A stretch of DNA of 64,000 bases, from NCBI GenBank assembly GCA_964036275.1, contig OZ038433.1, positions 53,957,902 through 54,021,901 of the forward strand, read 5' to 3'. Positions 25,641 to 35,829 of this stretch are shown here, one piece after another. The position numbers and the translations under genes are program-made. This stretch comes from Litoditis marina (taxonomy: Eukaryota; Nematoda; Chromadorea; Rhabditida; Rhabditidae). The notes beneath the pieces were generated by a model. The model ran no database searches, had not been told where the DNA came from, and was given only the letters and a program-made list of their open reading frames with translations. Each line of letters begins with the position of its first letter. Position 1 is the first letter of the stretch.

Positions 25641-26133
25641 TTGGAAAGTGAGAAATCAAAATCAAAACGGTTTGTTTTTGCATAATCGTCTTCTGCGCAA
25701 TATACATTCGCGATACTTGAATACTCATGTTTCAGTCAATTGGATTCTGACGAGCGCATGCCTTCTGTTTTGGACGAGCAACGGAACAGTTCGGCCCAAC
25801 AAACCGATGATTGCAACCGGAGGTTGGTTTAAATTTGTTTGAGGTTCATTTAAATTTTATTATCGGTCAGTCTTCTCAGAAAATTCAGTTTATGTAAGTA
25901 TGATGTAATTCAACTCCGCATATGTGCAAAGTCACACGCAGAAAACGTTGATATTTGGCAATTGACAGCCGTATGTAATGAATCCGATCATAATCTGGGC
26001 TGGTATGGCTTTTATTGTACGGGTAGAATATTTTACTTTCTGCAGGCAGGGAAACGAACAACCCGATGTGCCAATGATTAGAAGCAACCGAGACAGACCG
26101 ATCTCTCAGCGAAACTTGTACACCCCTGGCTAG

Positions 26134-26679
26134 GACCGAAAGAGGAAGCGAATACTATTCACTCATTTTGAGTTTTTTACAAAGTTGATTCGATTATTTC
26201 TTTTTCTCCAGCTAGAGTATGTAGTCCACTTGTTGTTCACGTGTTTTCCACTACTTTTCTCATTTCAAGTGGGATGAATAACGGGTTAATTAATTGAGAA
26301 GCAAGTGAATCTCACGTAATTCCCATGTTATTTTATTAATCTCCAAACTCGATTGATTTTTCGTTGTGTTTTTTGTATTGCTCATGTTGTTGTTGTTCCG
26401 CTTTAGGTTGTATTCTCCTATTTCAAGTTGTATATTGCTATTTTGGTATCAAAATGTGGAATTAATGTTATATAAACCCCGTCGTTGCGTATACCTCCAG
26501 GTGGTTCGAAACCCCTCATATTTCCTTGCTAATTGCGTTCTGTATTTGTGCTGTGCTACACCGTTGTAGTTTAATTTCAGGTCGATTTCGATACGCTGAC
26601 TGAGTGCCAACCAAACAGCGAAACTAGGATTCTCTACAAGTAGCTGCCTGCCTTCTCAGGTGATCTAGTTTTAAAGTGT
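26134..26679 (+). other. 3' flank of the transposase gene, inside the MULE
   Basis: AT-rich sequence between the transposase stop codon and the right arm. No further exon, array or strong AATAAA signal was recognised. Confidence 0.45.
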
Positions 26680-27197
26680 TATACCACTTTTGTTTAAGGT
26701 TACAAAATAGAAGCATAGCATTCATTTTAGGGTTACCTTTCAGCTTTCGTTTCAGGGTTACTTAAGGTTACCTACATGTTTAGGGTTACCTTCATTTTAG
26801 GGTTACCCGAGTTTCAGGTTACCTACATTTTAGGGTTACCTTCATTTTAGGGTTACCCGAGTTTCCGGTTACCTACATTTTAGGGTTACCTTCATTTTAG
26901 GGTTACCTGAGTTTCAGGTTACCTACATTTTTAGGGTTACCTTCATTTTAGGGTTACATTTTAGGGTTACCCGAGTTTCAGGTTACCTTCATTTTAGGGT
27001 TACCTACATTTTAGGGTTACCTACATTTTAGGGTTACCTTCATTTTAGGGTTACCCGAGTTTCAGGTTACTAGAGTTAACCTCTTAAAAAAGGTTAGCCG
27101 CGGGTTACCTCTAGGAAGCTTCCGGTTACTGTCTAAAAGAGGTTAGCTAACCTTTTGGTTAGGTTACCCAAAAACCGGGTTAGAAAAAGAATTCACC
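26680..27197 (-). repeat. Right terminal arm of the MULE with ~30-bp tandem subrepeats
   Basis: About ten near-regular units of CATTTTAGGGTTACC alternate with CGAGTTTCAGGTTACC between 26730 and 27070. Then comes GGTTAGGTTACCC and the terminal sequence, which is the inverse of the left end. The TTAGGG words are part of this subrepeat and are not telomere sequence. Confidence 0.85.
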
Positions 27198-27206
27198 ATA
27201 AATTAG

Positions 27207-28700
27207 TACATGCAGCTATTTGTAATCATCGGGCGGTGTGTTTCAGAAAGGGAAAACAAGTTGTGTACCGTGTGATAAGTTTGCCTGATGAGTACAAACT
27301 CGATGAGACCTGAATGTTGAGGACCATTGAAAAACAAGTACAAACAATGTTAATACTATTTCTAATTAAATTATAAGACGTTCCGATTACCCTTATTTAT
27401 AATTTAAGCGAGATGGAATAGGTGGGATGCAAACGAAACCCAGCACCTCCCCCCACACCTGAACACTACTCATTATGGGATGTGAAACCATCGTAAACAC
27501 AAAAATAAACAGAACAAAAGAATAAAGCTCTTCTAACGAAACGACCGATCGATCGAGGCTGAATTTATTTTTCGTGTGTTTTGGCGTGTCGCCGGGCAGA
27601 GTCCGCAATCCGACGTCGCGCGCGAAACGCAAACCAAACATTTCTTTTTGAAAAAAATAAAAGTTGGATTGAAAAAAATAAAAGTTGATTGTGCGCGATG
27701 GGTGCACTGACAGATTATACCAGTTCACCGATTAAAGTTCACCTATTCACCTTCAAAAATTCCATTTCCTAGGAAGATCTCAAAATATGTCAATTAAAAT
27801 GAAACTGCTGAGAATACTCGGCATATTATAATGAAATGCAAAAAAACTCATAATGTACTGATTGTGTTCAATCAAATGACAGTTTCCAACACAAGTTCAT
27901 CATTAACCGCTGTTTCTCTCGTGAGTCTAAACTGTTTTCTTTTCAGAGTTGTCAACAACAAGATTGGCACATTTACACATTCTTCCCTCCTCCCTCCCTC
28001 GATTGCCATGTTGCCAATCAAGTTTTACAGTTACTCTGTGACATGCTTTTATTTTGCAATCTCAGTTGTATTGATAATGTTTGTTTCCATAATAAAAAGG
28101 TTTCCCCCACAAAATGTGAGTCAAAATAACAGCAAACATCATAGGAAGACAGGGTTCTGGGTACATACAAAATACATGCGTATATATCCCGGAAAATGTT
28201 TTGAACACCTTACAACCAAGGTAATTGTCAAATTAATAAGTAGCTAAAAAGTTATCTACTTCACTTCCTTTCATTATTTTTCGCAACCATTTTCGTTGAG
28301 CAGATTCTAGAAAGTATTTGTTCGTTTATGTGATTTTTTTTTATTCATACTGCAGAAAATCCCAAAAAAGCATTCAGGTACCACATATCGCAAAGATATG
28401 AAAATGAAAGGATTATGTATCTTTTTACCATTTTTTTAAAATGAAAATGTGTTAGAATACAAATAGATTGAATTATTGGCTAATCGTAGTTTTGAATTAT
28501 TGACTAATCATAGTTAGTTAGATTGTGATTATTCAGACTCTAACTGTGAAGAATCCCCAGTAAGTTTGAATTTGCCGCGCGTTTGCGAACTCTACACGCC
28601 AAACACCAAGCACACACGCAACACGCACGGTTGATTTCGCGCGAGGGGTACCCTGACATCTTTCGCCCTGCCTCACTATTTCGGGCACTTTATATTCCGG
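27207..28700. other. Right flank of the MULE; dispersed repeat at 27638-27712; no supported gene
   Basis: Bases 27638-27712 are the inverted partner of 11583-11660. A 138-codon open frame at 27831-28247 has one hydrophobic segment, but there is no domain I recognise and the local composition is AT-rich. I do not call it a gene. Confidence 0.35.
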
Positions 28701-28786
28701 CGGAATGTAAGTGCAGAGAAATGGCGTTTGTTTGAGGAGACGCAAGTTGGGATGAAGGTGCCGTGATCATCCAGTATACGTACTCA
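28700..28786 (-). mobile_element. Solo end of the AGTACGTATGCTAGA MITE family
   Basis: GAGGAGACGCAAGTTGGGAT, then GAAGGTGCCGTGATCATCC and TATACGTACTC match the right end of the MITEs at 48135-48301 and 56009-56178. The opposite end is not recognisable. Confidence 0.5.
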
Positions 28787-28789
28787 GCT

Positions 28790-29110
28790 GTTGCCAATTA
28801 ACATTAACATTCTCATGAATTTTATTTTAAAAGTGCGTGGTTTACGATAGTACTAACGGTTCGACACGATTGTTCAGTCCCTTATACATTCTCCGGAAAC
28901 CAGTGTTTTTCTTCTTCAATGTTGTGAAAAAGTTTCTGTTGATTCCAGCATGGTCTCCTCTTTCGATTTCTGATGCCAAGATAATAAATTCTGAAAAACT
29001 TATTAAAAGAAGGTTTACTTCAATTCTCGAACTTTACCAGAATTTGGTTGTAAATTCCCGCCATAATTTGGGGACTTCTAACAGAAAAGCAACTCGATCA
29101 AACTACAAAC
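28790..29110. other. Intergenic, nothing supported
   Basis: Bases 28837-29110 are open in one plus frame that runs into the adjacent MITE. There is no domain or splice evidence. Confidence 0.3.
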
Positions 29111-29114
29111 ACAT

Positions 29115-29405
29115 CGCGAAATGGGCCAATTACACATGCAACCGGGTTGCATGTGTAAAGACAGTTTGGTTGCCTTCCAAATGCAACCGGGTTGCTTTCG
29201 GTTGCTTTTCAAATGCAACCAAAAGCAACCAAATTGCATTAAAAACCGGAAAATGTCCAAAAATTGAGTGTTTGGTTGCATTTGAAAAGCAACCAAAAGC
29301 AACCCGGTTGCATTTGGAAAGCAACCGAATTTTCTTAACACATGCAACCCGGTTGCATTTTGGTTGCATGCAACCTGGTTGCATGTGTAAATCGCCCACG
29401 AAATG
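29115..29405. mobile_element. 273-bp MULE-type MITE with GGTTGC-word arms
   Basis: The element spans 29124-29396. It starts GGCCAATTACACATGCAACC and ends with the reverse complement of GGCGATTTACACATGC. The flanking 9-mers CGCGAAATG (29115-29123) and CACGAAATG (29397-29405) match at 8 of 9 positions. Almost the whole element consists of GCAACC/GGTTGC words, so it can fold end to end. It is nearly colinear with the copy at 62691-62987 and has no coding capacity. Confidence 0.85.
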
Positions 29406-29409
29406 CGAG

Positions 29410-29985
29410 CTCTTCAGTACTTGGTGGTTGTATAGCTTCTATTTGAGATCAGTATAATAACTCGATACCGAACTAAAATCTGTAATGTAACATTAAACTT
29501 CACAAAAAACTAATAATTCAGTATGATGTTGCTGAAGTTCAACTCTAAGATTTCTCTCGTTCCCATTTGTAGATGTGAATCATTAATTGATTGCAAGTAA
29601 AAGACTCTTTTGCGTTAGTTCATTGAGTTCAGGATGAAAAAACTCCAAAATTGAGCTTCCCGTCCCTCGTACAGTTTTCAGATAATCTTTAGTTTTTTTT
29701 TTCAAACTTACACGAAAACGGCCATTACTTAAAGGAGACCGGAACACAACTCGAGCAGAGGTTTCGTTTCGGGCTGCTTTTAAGTGTATTGAGATCAGAG
29801 AGCACAAATAACTCGTATAATAGTTTGGTCAGTCCAGGTGACATTCACATGACAATGCCGGGCGACACGCAACACGTCCAATCAAAAGTAGGATACACGA
29901 GAAACCATGTTGCCCTCCGGTCTCCTTTAATAAGCTTTTTCTTCAAACCACTCGTAACTAACCTAATACGTTTGTTCCTTCTCCT
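29410..29985. other. Intergenic; small inverted repeat GGAGACCGGA
   Basis: TTAAAGGAGACCGGA near 29725 is inverted near 29918-29934, leaving about 180 bp between. No gene is supported between them. Confidence 0.35.
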
Positions 29986-29987
29986 AC

Positions 29988-30086
29988 TAAGGCCAAAAAG
30001 TTTGAACGATCTTCGGAAGTCGCGCCAGTCAAATTGAGATAAGTTTCCCACTCTTCCTTCGTTGCATAATTGTCCATGGTGCACTC
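29988..30086 (-). CDS. Candidate single exon (partial gene), function unknown
   Basis: On the minus strand a CCTCCAG acceptor precedes 30086 and a GTAGGA donor follows 29988. The exon is exactly 33 codons and fully open. It includes an ATG in good context (CACCATGG), then MDNYATKEEWETYL and a Ser/Asp-containing tail ending FLAL. The amino-acid mix looks like real protein and differs from the AT-driven chance frames around it. No neighbouring exon could be joined, and I recognise no family. It could be a first exon, a gene relic or chance. Confidence 0.3.
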
Positions 30087-30298
30087 CTGGAGGTAAAGAA
30101 GTATTGGTAAATAAAGAAGGAGGGGAATAACTGAAAACGGAAATGTGATCTCACAATTTTGTTTATTGAATAATATCGTCATTTGAATTGTTTGAAGTGT
30201 TCACCATCAAAGCTAACATATCAGATTGTATCGCTCACTTTTTGCTGACATAGAGCTACAACCAAACACAACTCATGCATTTGTTGTTAACGGGGTAC

Positions 30299-30708
30299 TA
30301 GGGTTGTTAATCGAGTTCAAAATTTCGAGTTTTTGAGTTTTGGGAAATTTCGAGTTTGAGTTTTCGAGTGTTGAGAAATTTCGAGTTTTTTGAGTTTCGG
30401 AACATTTCGAGTTTGAGTTTTCGAGTCGATTCGAGTTTTGAGTGGTTTCGGACCCAAAAATCCACTTTTTGATTCCGAAATTTTACGTTTTGAATTTTTG
30501 CGTCTCTTCGAATTTTCGAGTTTTGGAAAATTTCGAGTTTTCGAGTTTTCGAGTCTTCGAGTTTTGGGAAATTTCGAGTTTTCGAGTTCTGGCAGAAATC
30601 GAGTTTTCGAGTTTCGAGTTCGACTCGACTCGAAAATTTGTTCGAGTCGACTCGAAAAAGAGTTTTTTCGAGTCGATTCAAGTATCGAGTTCGACTTTAA
30701 CAACCCTA
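30299..30708. mobile_element. TA-flanked MITE with TCGAGTTTT-word body
   Basis: The element spans 30301-30706 with GGGTTGTTAA at both ends (inverted) and TA on each side (30299-30300, 30707-30708). The interior is a run of TTTCGAGTTTT-like words with TCGACTCGA near the right end. The TA duplication suggests a Tc1/mariner-type mobilising transposase. A relative is at 47332-47626 and a decayed one at 6230-6345. Confidence 0.75.
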
Positions 30709-30709
30709 C

Positions 30710-31480
30710 GGGGTACCCCATTTTTCTACAAATTCACGAATGGTTTAGGATTAACAGTGAATAAACTCAACATACTGAACCCACATTGAATATATCCTGT
30801 AGATCTTGCCTAACATATTCGTCTCTCTCTATGAAGCCGCTGTCTGAAACAAAACAGAGTTCTGACATTGTCTGAATATATGAGGTTATTTATGTGAACA
30901 AAATACATGTGTAGACTTGGGAGATACATTTGACACAATCGATCAAAGTAAAAGCTCAAATATAGATAAAATGAATACGTTAAAATATTAGCAAGAAATC
31001 ATAGTAGCACGTTTCGCCTCTACCCGCAAACGTGACCACTAATCTTTCCCCCCCCCGAGGCTCATCAGTGAGGAAGAGAGAGAATGGTTCAAATAAAGTC
31101 CTATGGTCGAAAGTATTTAACTTAAATAATAACTTATTTGATAAAACAAACTCCTTACTCGAATAATAACTTATTTAATAAAATTAACTTCTTACTTATT
31201 ATAAATGTTAGTTAATATTATTATTCTAACCTATTTTACATATTTTATAATGTATTATAATATAAAATAAACATGGATAGAATTAAGTTTATTTCTGTCT
31301 AGAAATTTATATGCTCGGTTCGCGCCAAAATCGTAATTCGAATGATACCGTATACTTTAGCACTGGAGCGTGATATGTAGCTATACTTTTATGAATTCAA
31401 ATTGAGTCCCGTAATCAAATGAAATATGGAACTTCTTTGGAATTCATTATGTTTCCTGTTACAATAACTGAATCATAAAA
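30710..31480. other. Intergenic, AT-rich; no gene
   Basis: Includes a short poly-C run near 31050. From 31130 to 31300 the sequence is very AT-rich with AATAATAACTTATTT repeats. This is likely the 3' flank of the reverse-transcriptase element that follows on the minus strand. Confidence 0.4.
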
Positions 31481-32398
31481 TTAATATTTATAATTTATCC
31501 ACTTGTTATTGAACAGACATTTAATAAAACTTTGAATAATATAGAGTGGTGGATAGGCATTTTGTAGTAAGCGCTTTATCATATTGTGGATATTCGTAAG
31601 AAAATCTTCTTTGACAGTACAGATACGGGCAAGCCGAAGGGTCTTCCCATAGATTATATTAAAGCATATCTTCTTAGGTATGGCTGAGGTAAAATGTGGA
31701 AACCGTTTAACTTCAAAGCTGAAATAATCAGTTTTATTGTACAGGTTAGAGACAATTATATCTTTTTCAACTCTTAAGTTTAGGTCCAGAAATTCACAAC
31801 CTAAATCACTTTCGTTCGTTTTCTTCAGTTCTAAATGGTCTTCATAAACACCTTCCAATATGGACCACACATCTTCATCGGTAGTTCTATGTATAACTAG
31901 TAAATCATCCATATATCGGAAAAAATGTTTATCCCTTCTCAATATATCTGAATTATTCTTTATATAGGAATATTCCATCATGGATAGTGTGAGATCAGCT
32001 AACAGTGGACTAGCATTTCCTCCTTGAGGTACGCCTTGTTCTTGTGTAAGTATGCTATCTCCAAATCGTATATTGCTGTTGTAGAGCAAGTATTCGATTA
32101 ACTGAAGTAGCTCATGTTTGTTATAGGTACGATAACCTTCCTCAAAATTGTCATTGGAGTAGAAGGTACGATACTGATTCGTTGTTATAATAGTTTTTCC
32201 ACTATTATCAGAACATAAATTAATAAGATTGGACATATTTTTAATTATAAGGCTATGGGATATATTAGTGAACATATTTGTGAAATCGGCTGAGAATAAC
32301 TTTAAACCTACTTTATCAAGTTGACTAGTCTTCAATATAACTTCGTGCGAGTTATCTACTGCCCAATAGTAACTGAGTCCATTGTTTCTTATTTTACA

Positions 32399-34130
32399 TA
32401 TAAGACGCTTCAATCTAAATGGTTTTAGGTTTCCGAACAATTCCTAGAGAACTTTAAATTATTGTGCTTCACATGACTTGTCAGAACTTTTTTCGAAAAT
32501 TACCGGTTTTTCAAATTCATGTGTCACTCTCGTTTGGACATCCGAAAGAATTGACAAACAATCGAAAAGCTCTGAATATTCTGACACAACTTTTCTCGGT
32601 TTAAAATATTCTGACACAGCTTTTTTGCAACGCAAAGTAGTTACCCACAACTTTTGGAGGTTCGTTAAACTGTGTCAGAAATAATCAAGGTTCGAAAAAT
32701 TGTGTCAGAATAATTCGAGGTTCAATTTTTTCTTTCACAATTTTTCGAGTCTCGAATATTTGTGTCAGAATTATTCGCACTTCAATTATTTATGGTATGT
32801 TCACATCGCTGGTTCCTTTTAGAAAAACTATCCTCATACGGTTACCCCCACACATTGTGGGCACCTGCGGTGGCAGGGTAAAAATCCCCCCTTCCTCCCC
32901 ACGTGGGTCACGGGTTCGGTCATTGGGTCATAAGGATTGAAAGCACAGCAGAATCATAGGAAAGTCCCCTCGTCAACCCCGATCACTAAAGAGCTTGATC
33001 CAAGAGACATCTGACGTGGTTAGGTAGTCGTCATCTCGAGGAGCTCCATAGAAAGGGCATCAGAAAGTCTTAGATGGCAAAAGGGGACGCGCGTCAAAAA
33101 TTGGAAAGAGCCTTTGTCCTCAACTCTTTGCGGCTTGAATACAAGTTCTCTTATTCCGACTTGGTTAGGTAGTCATCATCAAGTAGAAACATGTAGACAG
33201 GCAAGAGTCTCAAGGGTAACCAATAACTGTGTCACAAGTGGCCGATTGAACACAGGTCACCAATCAATACCGTGGTTTTGGGTATTTTGTGAAAGGAGAC
33301 ATATGAACAACAACACACAATATAACATAGTCAGGAACGCACTGCTTACGGACAAGGAAATGAGAATGAATAAATCCACTAATTTCGTCTAAATATACCT
33401 AGGTAGATACACATAAGCAGCACGCACCATTTTGAAGCCCTCGCACGAACTCGTCTCAGCTCGCACGAACGTATTGTTTTCCGCGGCACGATCTTGGCTG
33501 GGGCGTATCTAGTACGGGTTCCTGCGCGTCTGTCTCGGCGACTGATTTCTCTAGCGTCTCTTCTCTCTCGTCTACGGGTTTGTAGTCAATGGGCGCCAGG
33601 CGAGAGAGAAGAGACGGCAGAGAAATCGGTCGCCGAGACAGACGCGCAGGAACCCGTACTAGATACGCCCCAGCCAAGATTGTGCCGCGGAAAACAAAAT
33701 GATCGCGCGAGCTGAGACCTAATTTCTAAAAGGAACCAGCGATATGAACATACCATAAATAATTGAAGTGCGAATAATTCTGACACAAATATTCGAGGCT
33801 CGAAAAATTGTGTCAGAAAAAATCGAACCTCGAATAAGTCTGACACATTTTTTCGACCCTCGAATATTCCTGACACACTTTTCAATGGTATATGCTCAAA
33901 CTACAAAATTTTGTGACATATATTTTTCCAGTTCGAAGAAAAGTGACTCGATGAGTTTAGACTTTCATTTTCCATAGAAACCTCAAATAAGTGGGGCCAA
34001 CGCTATGTTGAATCAGAAATATTTGAGAAAAATCACAATTCTTCGACGCTCGGAAACCTCTTCTCATAAAATCAAAGAAATGAATGAGATTCTCTGATTT
34101 TTGAAACCATTTAGATTGCAGCGTCTTATA
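32399..34130. mobile_element. 1728-bp TA-flanked transposon inserted in the RT gene
   Basis: The element spans 32401-34128. Its ends are inverted copies of TAAGACGCT(T/G)CAATCTAAAT (the left runs on GGTTTTAGG, the right GGTTTCAAA), with TA at 32399-32400 and 34129-34130. Removing the element plus one TA rejoins the RT reading frame exactly. Inside, both shoulders carry tandem words like TTCGAAAAATTGTGTCAGAA. A second inverted pair (32762-32827 with 33723-33800) encloses a centre with no open frame I recognise. It appears non-autonomous. Confidence 0.85.
33455..33716. repeat. Large palindrome, ~116-bp arms
   Basis: Arms 33455-33570 and 33601-33716 are near-perfect inverse copies around a 30-base spacer. 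They include GCGTATCTAGTACGGGTTCC and CGCGTCTGTCTCGGCGAC. The sequence is GC-richer than its host element, so it is probably an independent foldback insertion. Fragments of the same family (CCCGTACTAGATACG) occur near 44852 and 38275. Confidence 0.8.
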
Positions 34131-34750
34131 TATTAGTGTACCGAAGAAAGTGATTTTTTAGATGCGTCAGCAATGCTCTAACTTCTAATGAGAGGGGTTT
34201 CAAACTACTATTGTAAGCGCCAGTAATAAATCGAAATTTAATCGGGTTTTTGTGTAGTTTGAGCAACGCATAAATAATAGGTAAACCACTGTTCTCGACT
34301 GGTTTCAGTTTCATGGTTTCTAATAAACTATTGTGTCTAGTGATTAGCTTGCCTAAATTTTCTTCCATGAGAATAGCGAGGTACAACTTTTTACAGACGA
34401 ACCCATAGTTATTTCCAGCCTTATCTATTTTACAAAGTGTGTCTGGTAGTATTCCAATAACTTTTTAAGTGATCCCACTGTCTTAGAATGAATGGAGTAG
34501 TTGTCACCCATAAATGGTTCCACAAATCTATTCATTCTATCTTTCATGATTTCTATGAGTTCATTTTGTAAACTAATTCTTATATTAAAATTCTTTTTAA
34601 GTGTGTTGGTAACGTTTTTAATTAACGATACATATATATTCATGATATCACTTTTATCATACTTAGTTCTAGTTATTCTATACTTAGTGCCTTTGCTTAG
34701 TATATCGAATAGAACTTTTTTTTCACAAGGGATAAATATCCAGTAATTAT

Positions 34751-35829
34751 ATAGGTTTCGCTTACGGAGTAGATTTTATATTACGGTCAATTGTCACTTG
34801 CGCTGTGTCAAATGCGGAAGGCATTTTGGCGGCGACGGCATTTTTGCCGCGGCTGAAAAACTGCGAAAGAGGTGGCGGTTTTTTAGAATTTTCTTATATT
34901 TTCTTCTTTAATCCATCATTATTTTTATATTTGTTATGTGAATTTCACAATTTGTGTCCTTTAAATTTTGTAAGTACTCTGTATTACTGAAAAACCTCCC
35001 ATTTTCAAGCATTCGCTTCTTAAGTAAATTAATAAAAAGGTTCTCGTTTTTCTTTCTTATTCTTGAGATTAATTCTGCGTATTGCGTTTCGTTGTGTGCT
35101 TAAATTATGCATAACTAGCGTGTGTATTCATCTGAGCTATATTCCTTTACTAGTGTATGTAGTGTCTTGTTTTATATGTTATTTTGCAGGTTTTACTCGA
35201 ACTCTATTCGATATGGACTATCCGGATAGTTACTGGATACTGGCGGTCGGATTCAACTACGTCACTCCTTCCTCATCACTGGTTAATATTTTTGTGAGTT
35301 TTAATACTATTATTTTCAAATTCGCTTTGAAGTGCTTTAGTTTAGTAGGTTTGTTACTTTTTCTTATTATTTCACAGTAGACAGGTTGTACTGTTTTGAC
35401 TGCTGTTCAACAGAGACTGCTGTTCATTATTTGTTTATGTAAATCGTTACCTTCGCTTTAAATCGTCATTAATGTCCATTAAATCAATAGAAAAAACTCA
35501 TTTGGACTCGACGTGTAATACTGCTGTTTTCATGTAGATAAACAACAGCAGTTCGTGTATTGGCTGTACTGTCGAGTTCATTCAATAGGAAGAAAAGCCG
35601 CTCATTTTATGTTTTTCCCTGAATGTTGATTTGCGAGAAGCGTGAAAGTACATAAGTGGTGGGAACATTGACGCAACTGCAGTGGGGGGGGGGCGATACT
35701 TCAATTGTCTCTAAGTGGCGTTCAGCATACTTATAGTTTCCGTAATTACGGCCACAGGGTAAGTTTTGAGGTTCAGCATATACCATTATAACAAAACAGA
35801 ATTGTGTTAAGAGGACCGCACCTCTATAA
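34751..35829. other. Intergenic; one weak exon candidate at 35188-35281
   Basis: A TTTTGCAG acceptor near 35187 is followed by a ~94-base open stretch containing RTLFDMDYPDSYWILAV and ending near a GTTAAT donor. Nothing joins it to other exons and I recognise no family. A G-run lies near 35685. Otherwise empty. Confidence 0.3.

Larger units (their letters stand above)
16946..26133 (+). pseudogene. MULE transposase gene, 24+ exons, one premature stop
   Basis: Phase-consistent exons: 16946-17034, 17190-17325, 17727-17825, 18177-18302, 18674-18841, 19218-19350, 19764-19903, 20030-20136, 20339-20441, 20634-20752, 20939-21083, 21303-21449, 21694-21823, 22056-22239, 22572-22697, 22914-23113, 23226-23410, 23772-23981, 24199-24304, 24931-25128, 25323-25421, 25529-25627, 25736-25822, 26046-26133 (TAG). 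That is about 1,070 codons. The catalytic core matches the MULE DDE pattern: DTTFDLSHLL (exon 21694), FTSDAETAL (22056), a C-x2-H-x3-N-like CDLHCKKN (22572) and NIVENQNSQF (23226). An acidic Ser-rich N-terminal part precedes it; a Lys-rich tail follows. Exon 20939 has an in-frame TAA at 20975-20977. No splice choice I tried avoids it, so this copy is probably inactive. The donor after 25128 would be GC (AG|GCGGGT). The start is unresolved: an in-frame ATG at 16888 is open but sits in intron-like sequence. Confidence 0.85.
14676..27206 (+). mobile_element. 12.5-kb Mutator-like (MULE) DNA transposon with 9-bp target duplication
   Basis: The identical 9-mer ATAAATTAG lies at 14676-14684 and 27198-27206. 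Between them the element runs 14685-27197 (12,513 bp). It starts GGCCAATTCTACAACTAACC and ends with the reverse complement of GGTGAATTCTTTTTCTAACC. These termini continue inward as arms full of GGTTAC/GTAACC words (about 14685-15090 and 26680-27197). A 9-bp duplication and long inverted arms are typical of Mutator-like elements. The interior encodes a multi-exon transposase whose catalytic exons look like the MULE family. The perfect duplication suggests a fairly recent insertion. Confidence 0.88.
31481..34750 (-). pseudogene. Penelope-like reverse transcriptase, split by a transposon
   Basis: Read from right to left, the coding pieces are about 34750-34440, 34440-34129 and 32400-31481. The middle piece has ALLKLHKNP and SSLKPLS. 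The last has FSADFTNMFTNIS, EQGVPQGGNASPLLAD, the catalytic FRYMDDLL, and a CEFLDLNLRVEKD segment. This order and the LHK, QG and YxDD signatures fit Penelope-like elements. The protein stops shortly after the RT thumb (FNNKWINYKY) with no GIY-YIG endonuclease visible on either side. Two lesions are seen: a frameshift near 34420-34450, and a 1728-bp insertion between 32401 and 34128. Family placement rests on motifs only; another RT lineage is possible. Confidence 0.72.

Noticed and set aside
26730..27070. TTAGGG words suggesting internal telomere repeats
   Set aside because: They are part of a ~30-bp subrepeat (CATTTTAGGGTTACC) in the MULE arm. They do not occur as head-to-tail hexamers, and nematode telomeres are normally TTAGGC.
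30307..30789. Open frames of 108-134 codons on both strands
   Set aside because: All lie in the TCGAGTTTT-word MITE; opposite strands are equally open because of the repeat.
33456..33715. Two open frames with nearly the same peptide on opposite strands
   Set aside because: They are the two arms of the palindrome at 33455-33716, not a gene pair.
34425..34460. Programmed frameshift in the RT
   Set aside because: No X-XXY-YYZ slippery heptamer in the right frame; a simple indel in a dead copy is more likely.
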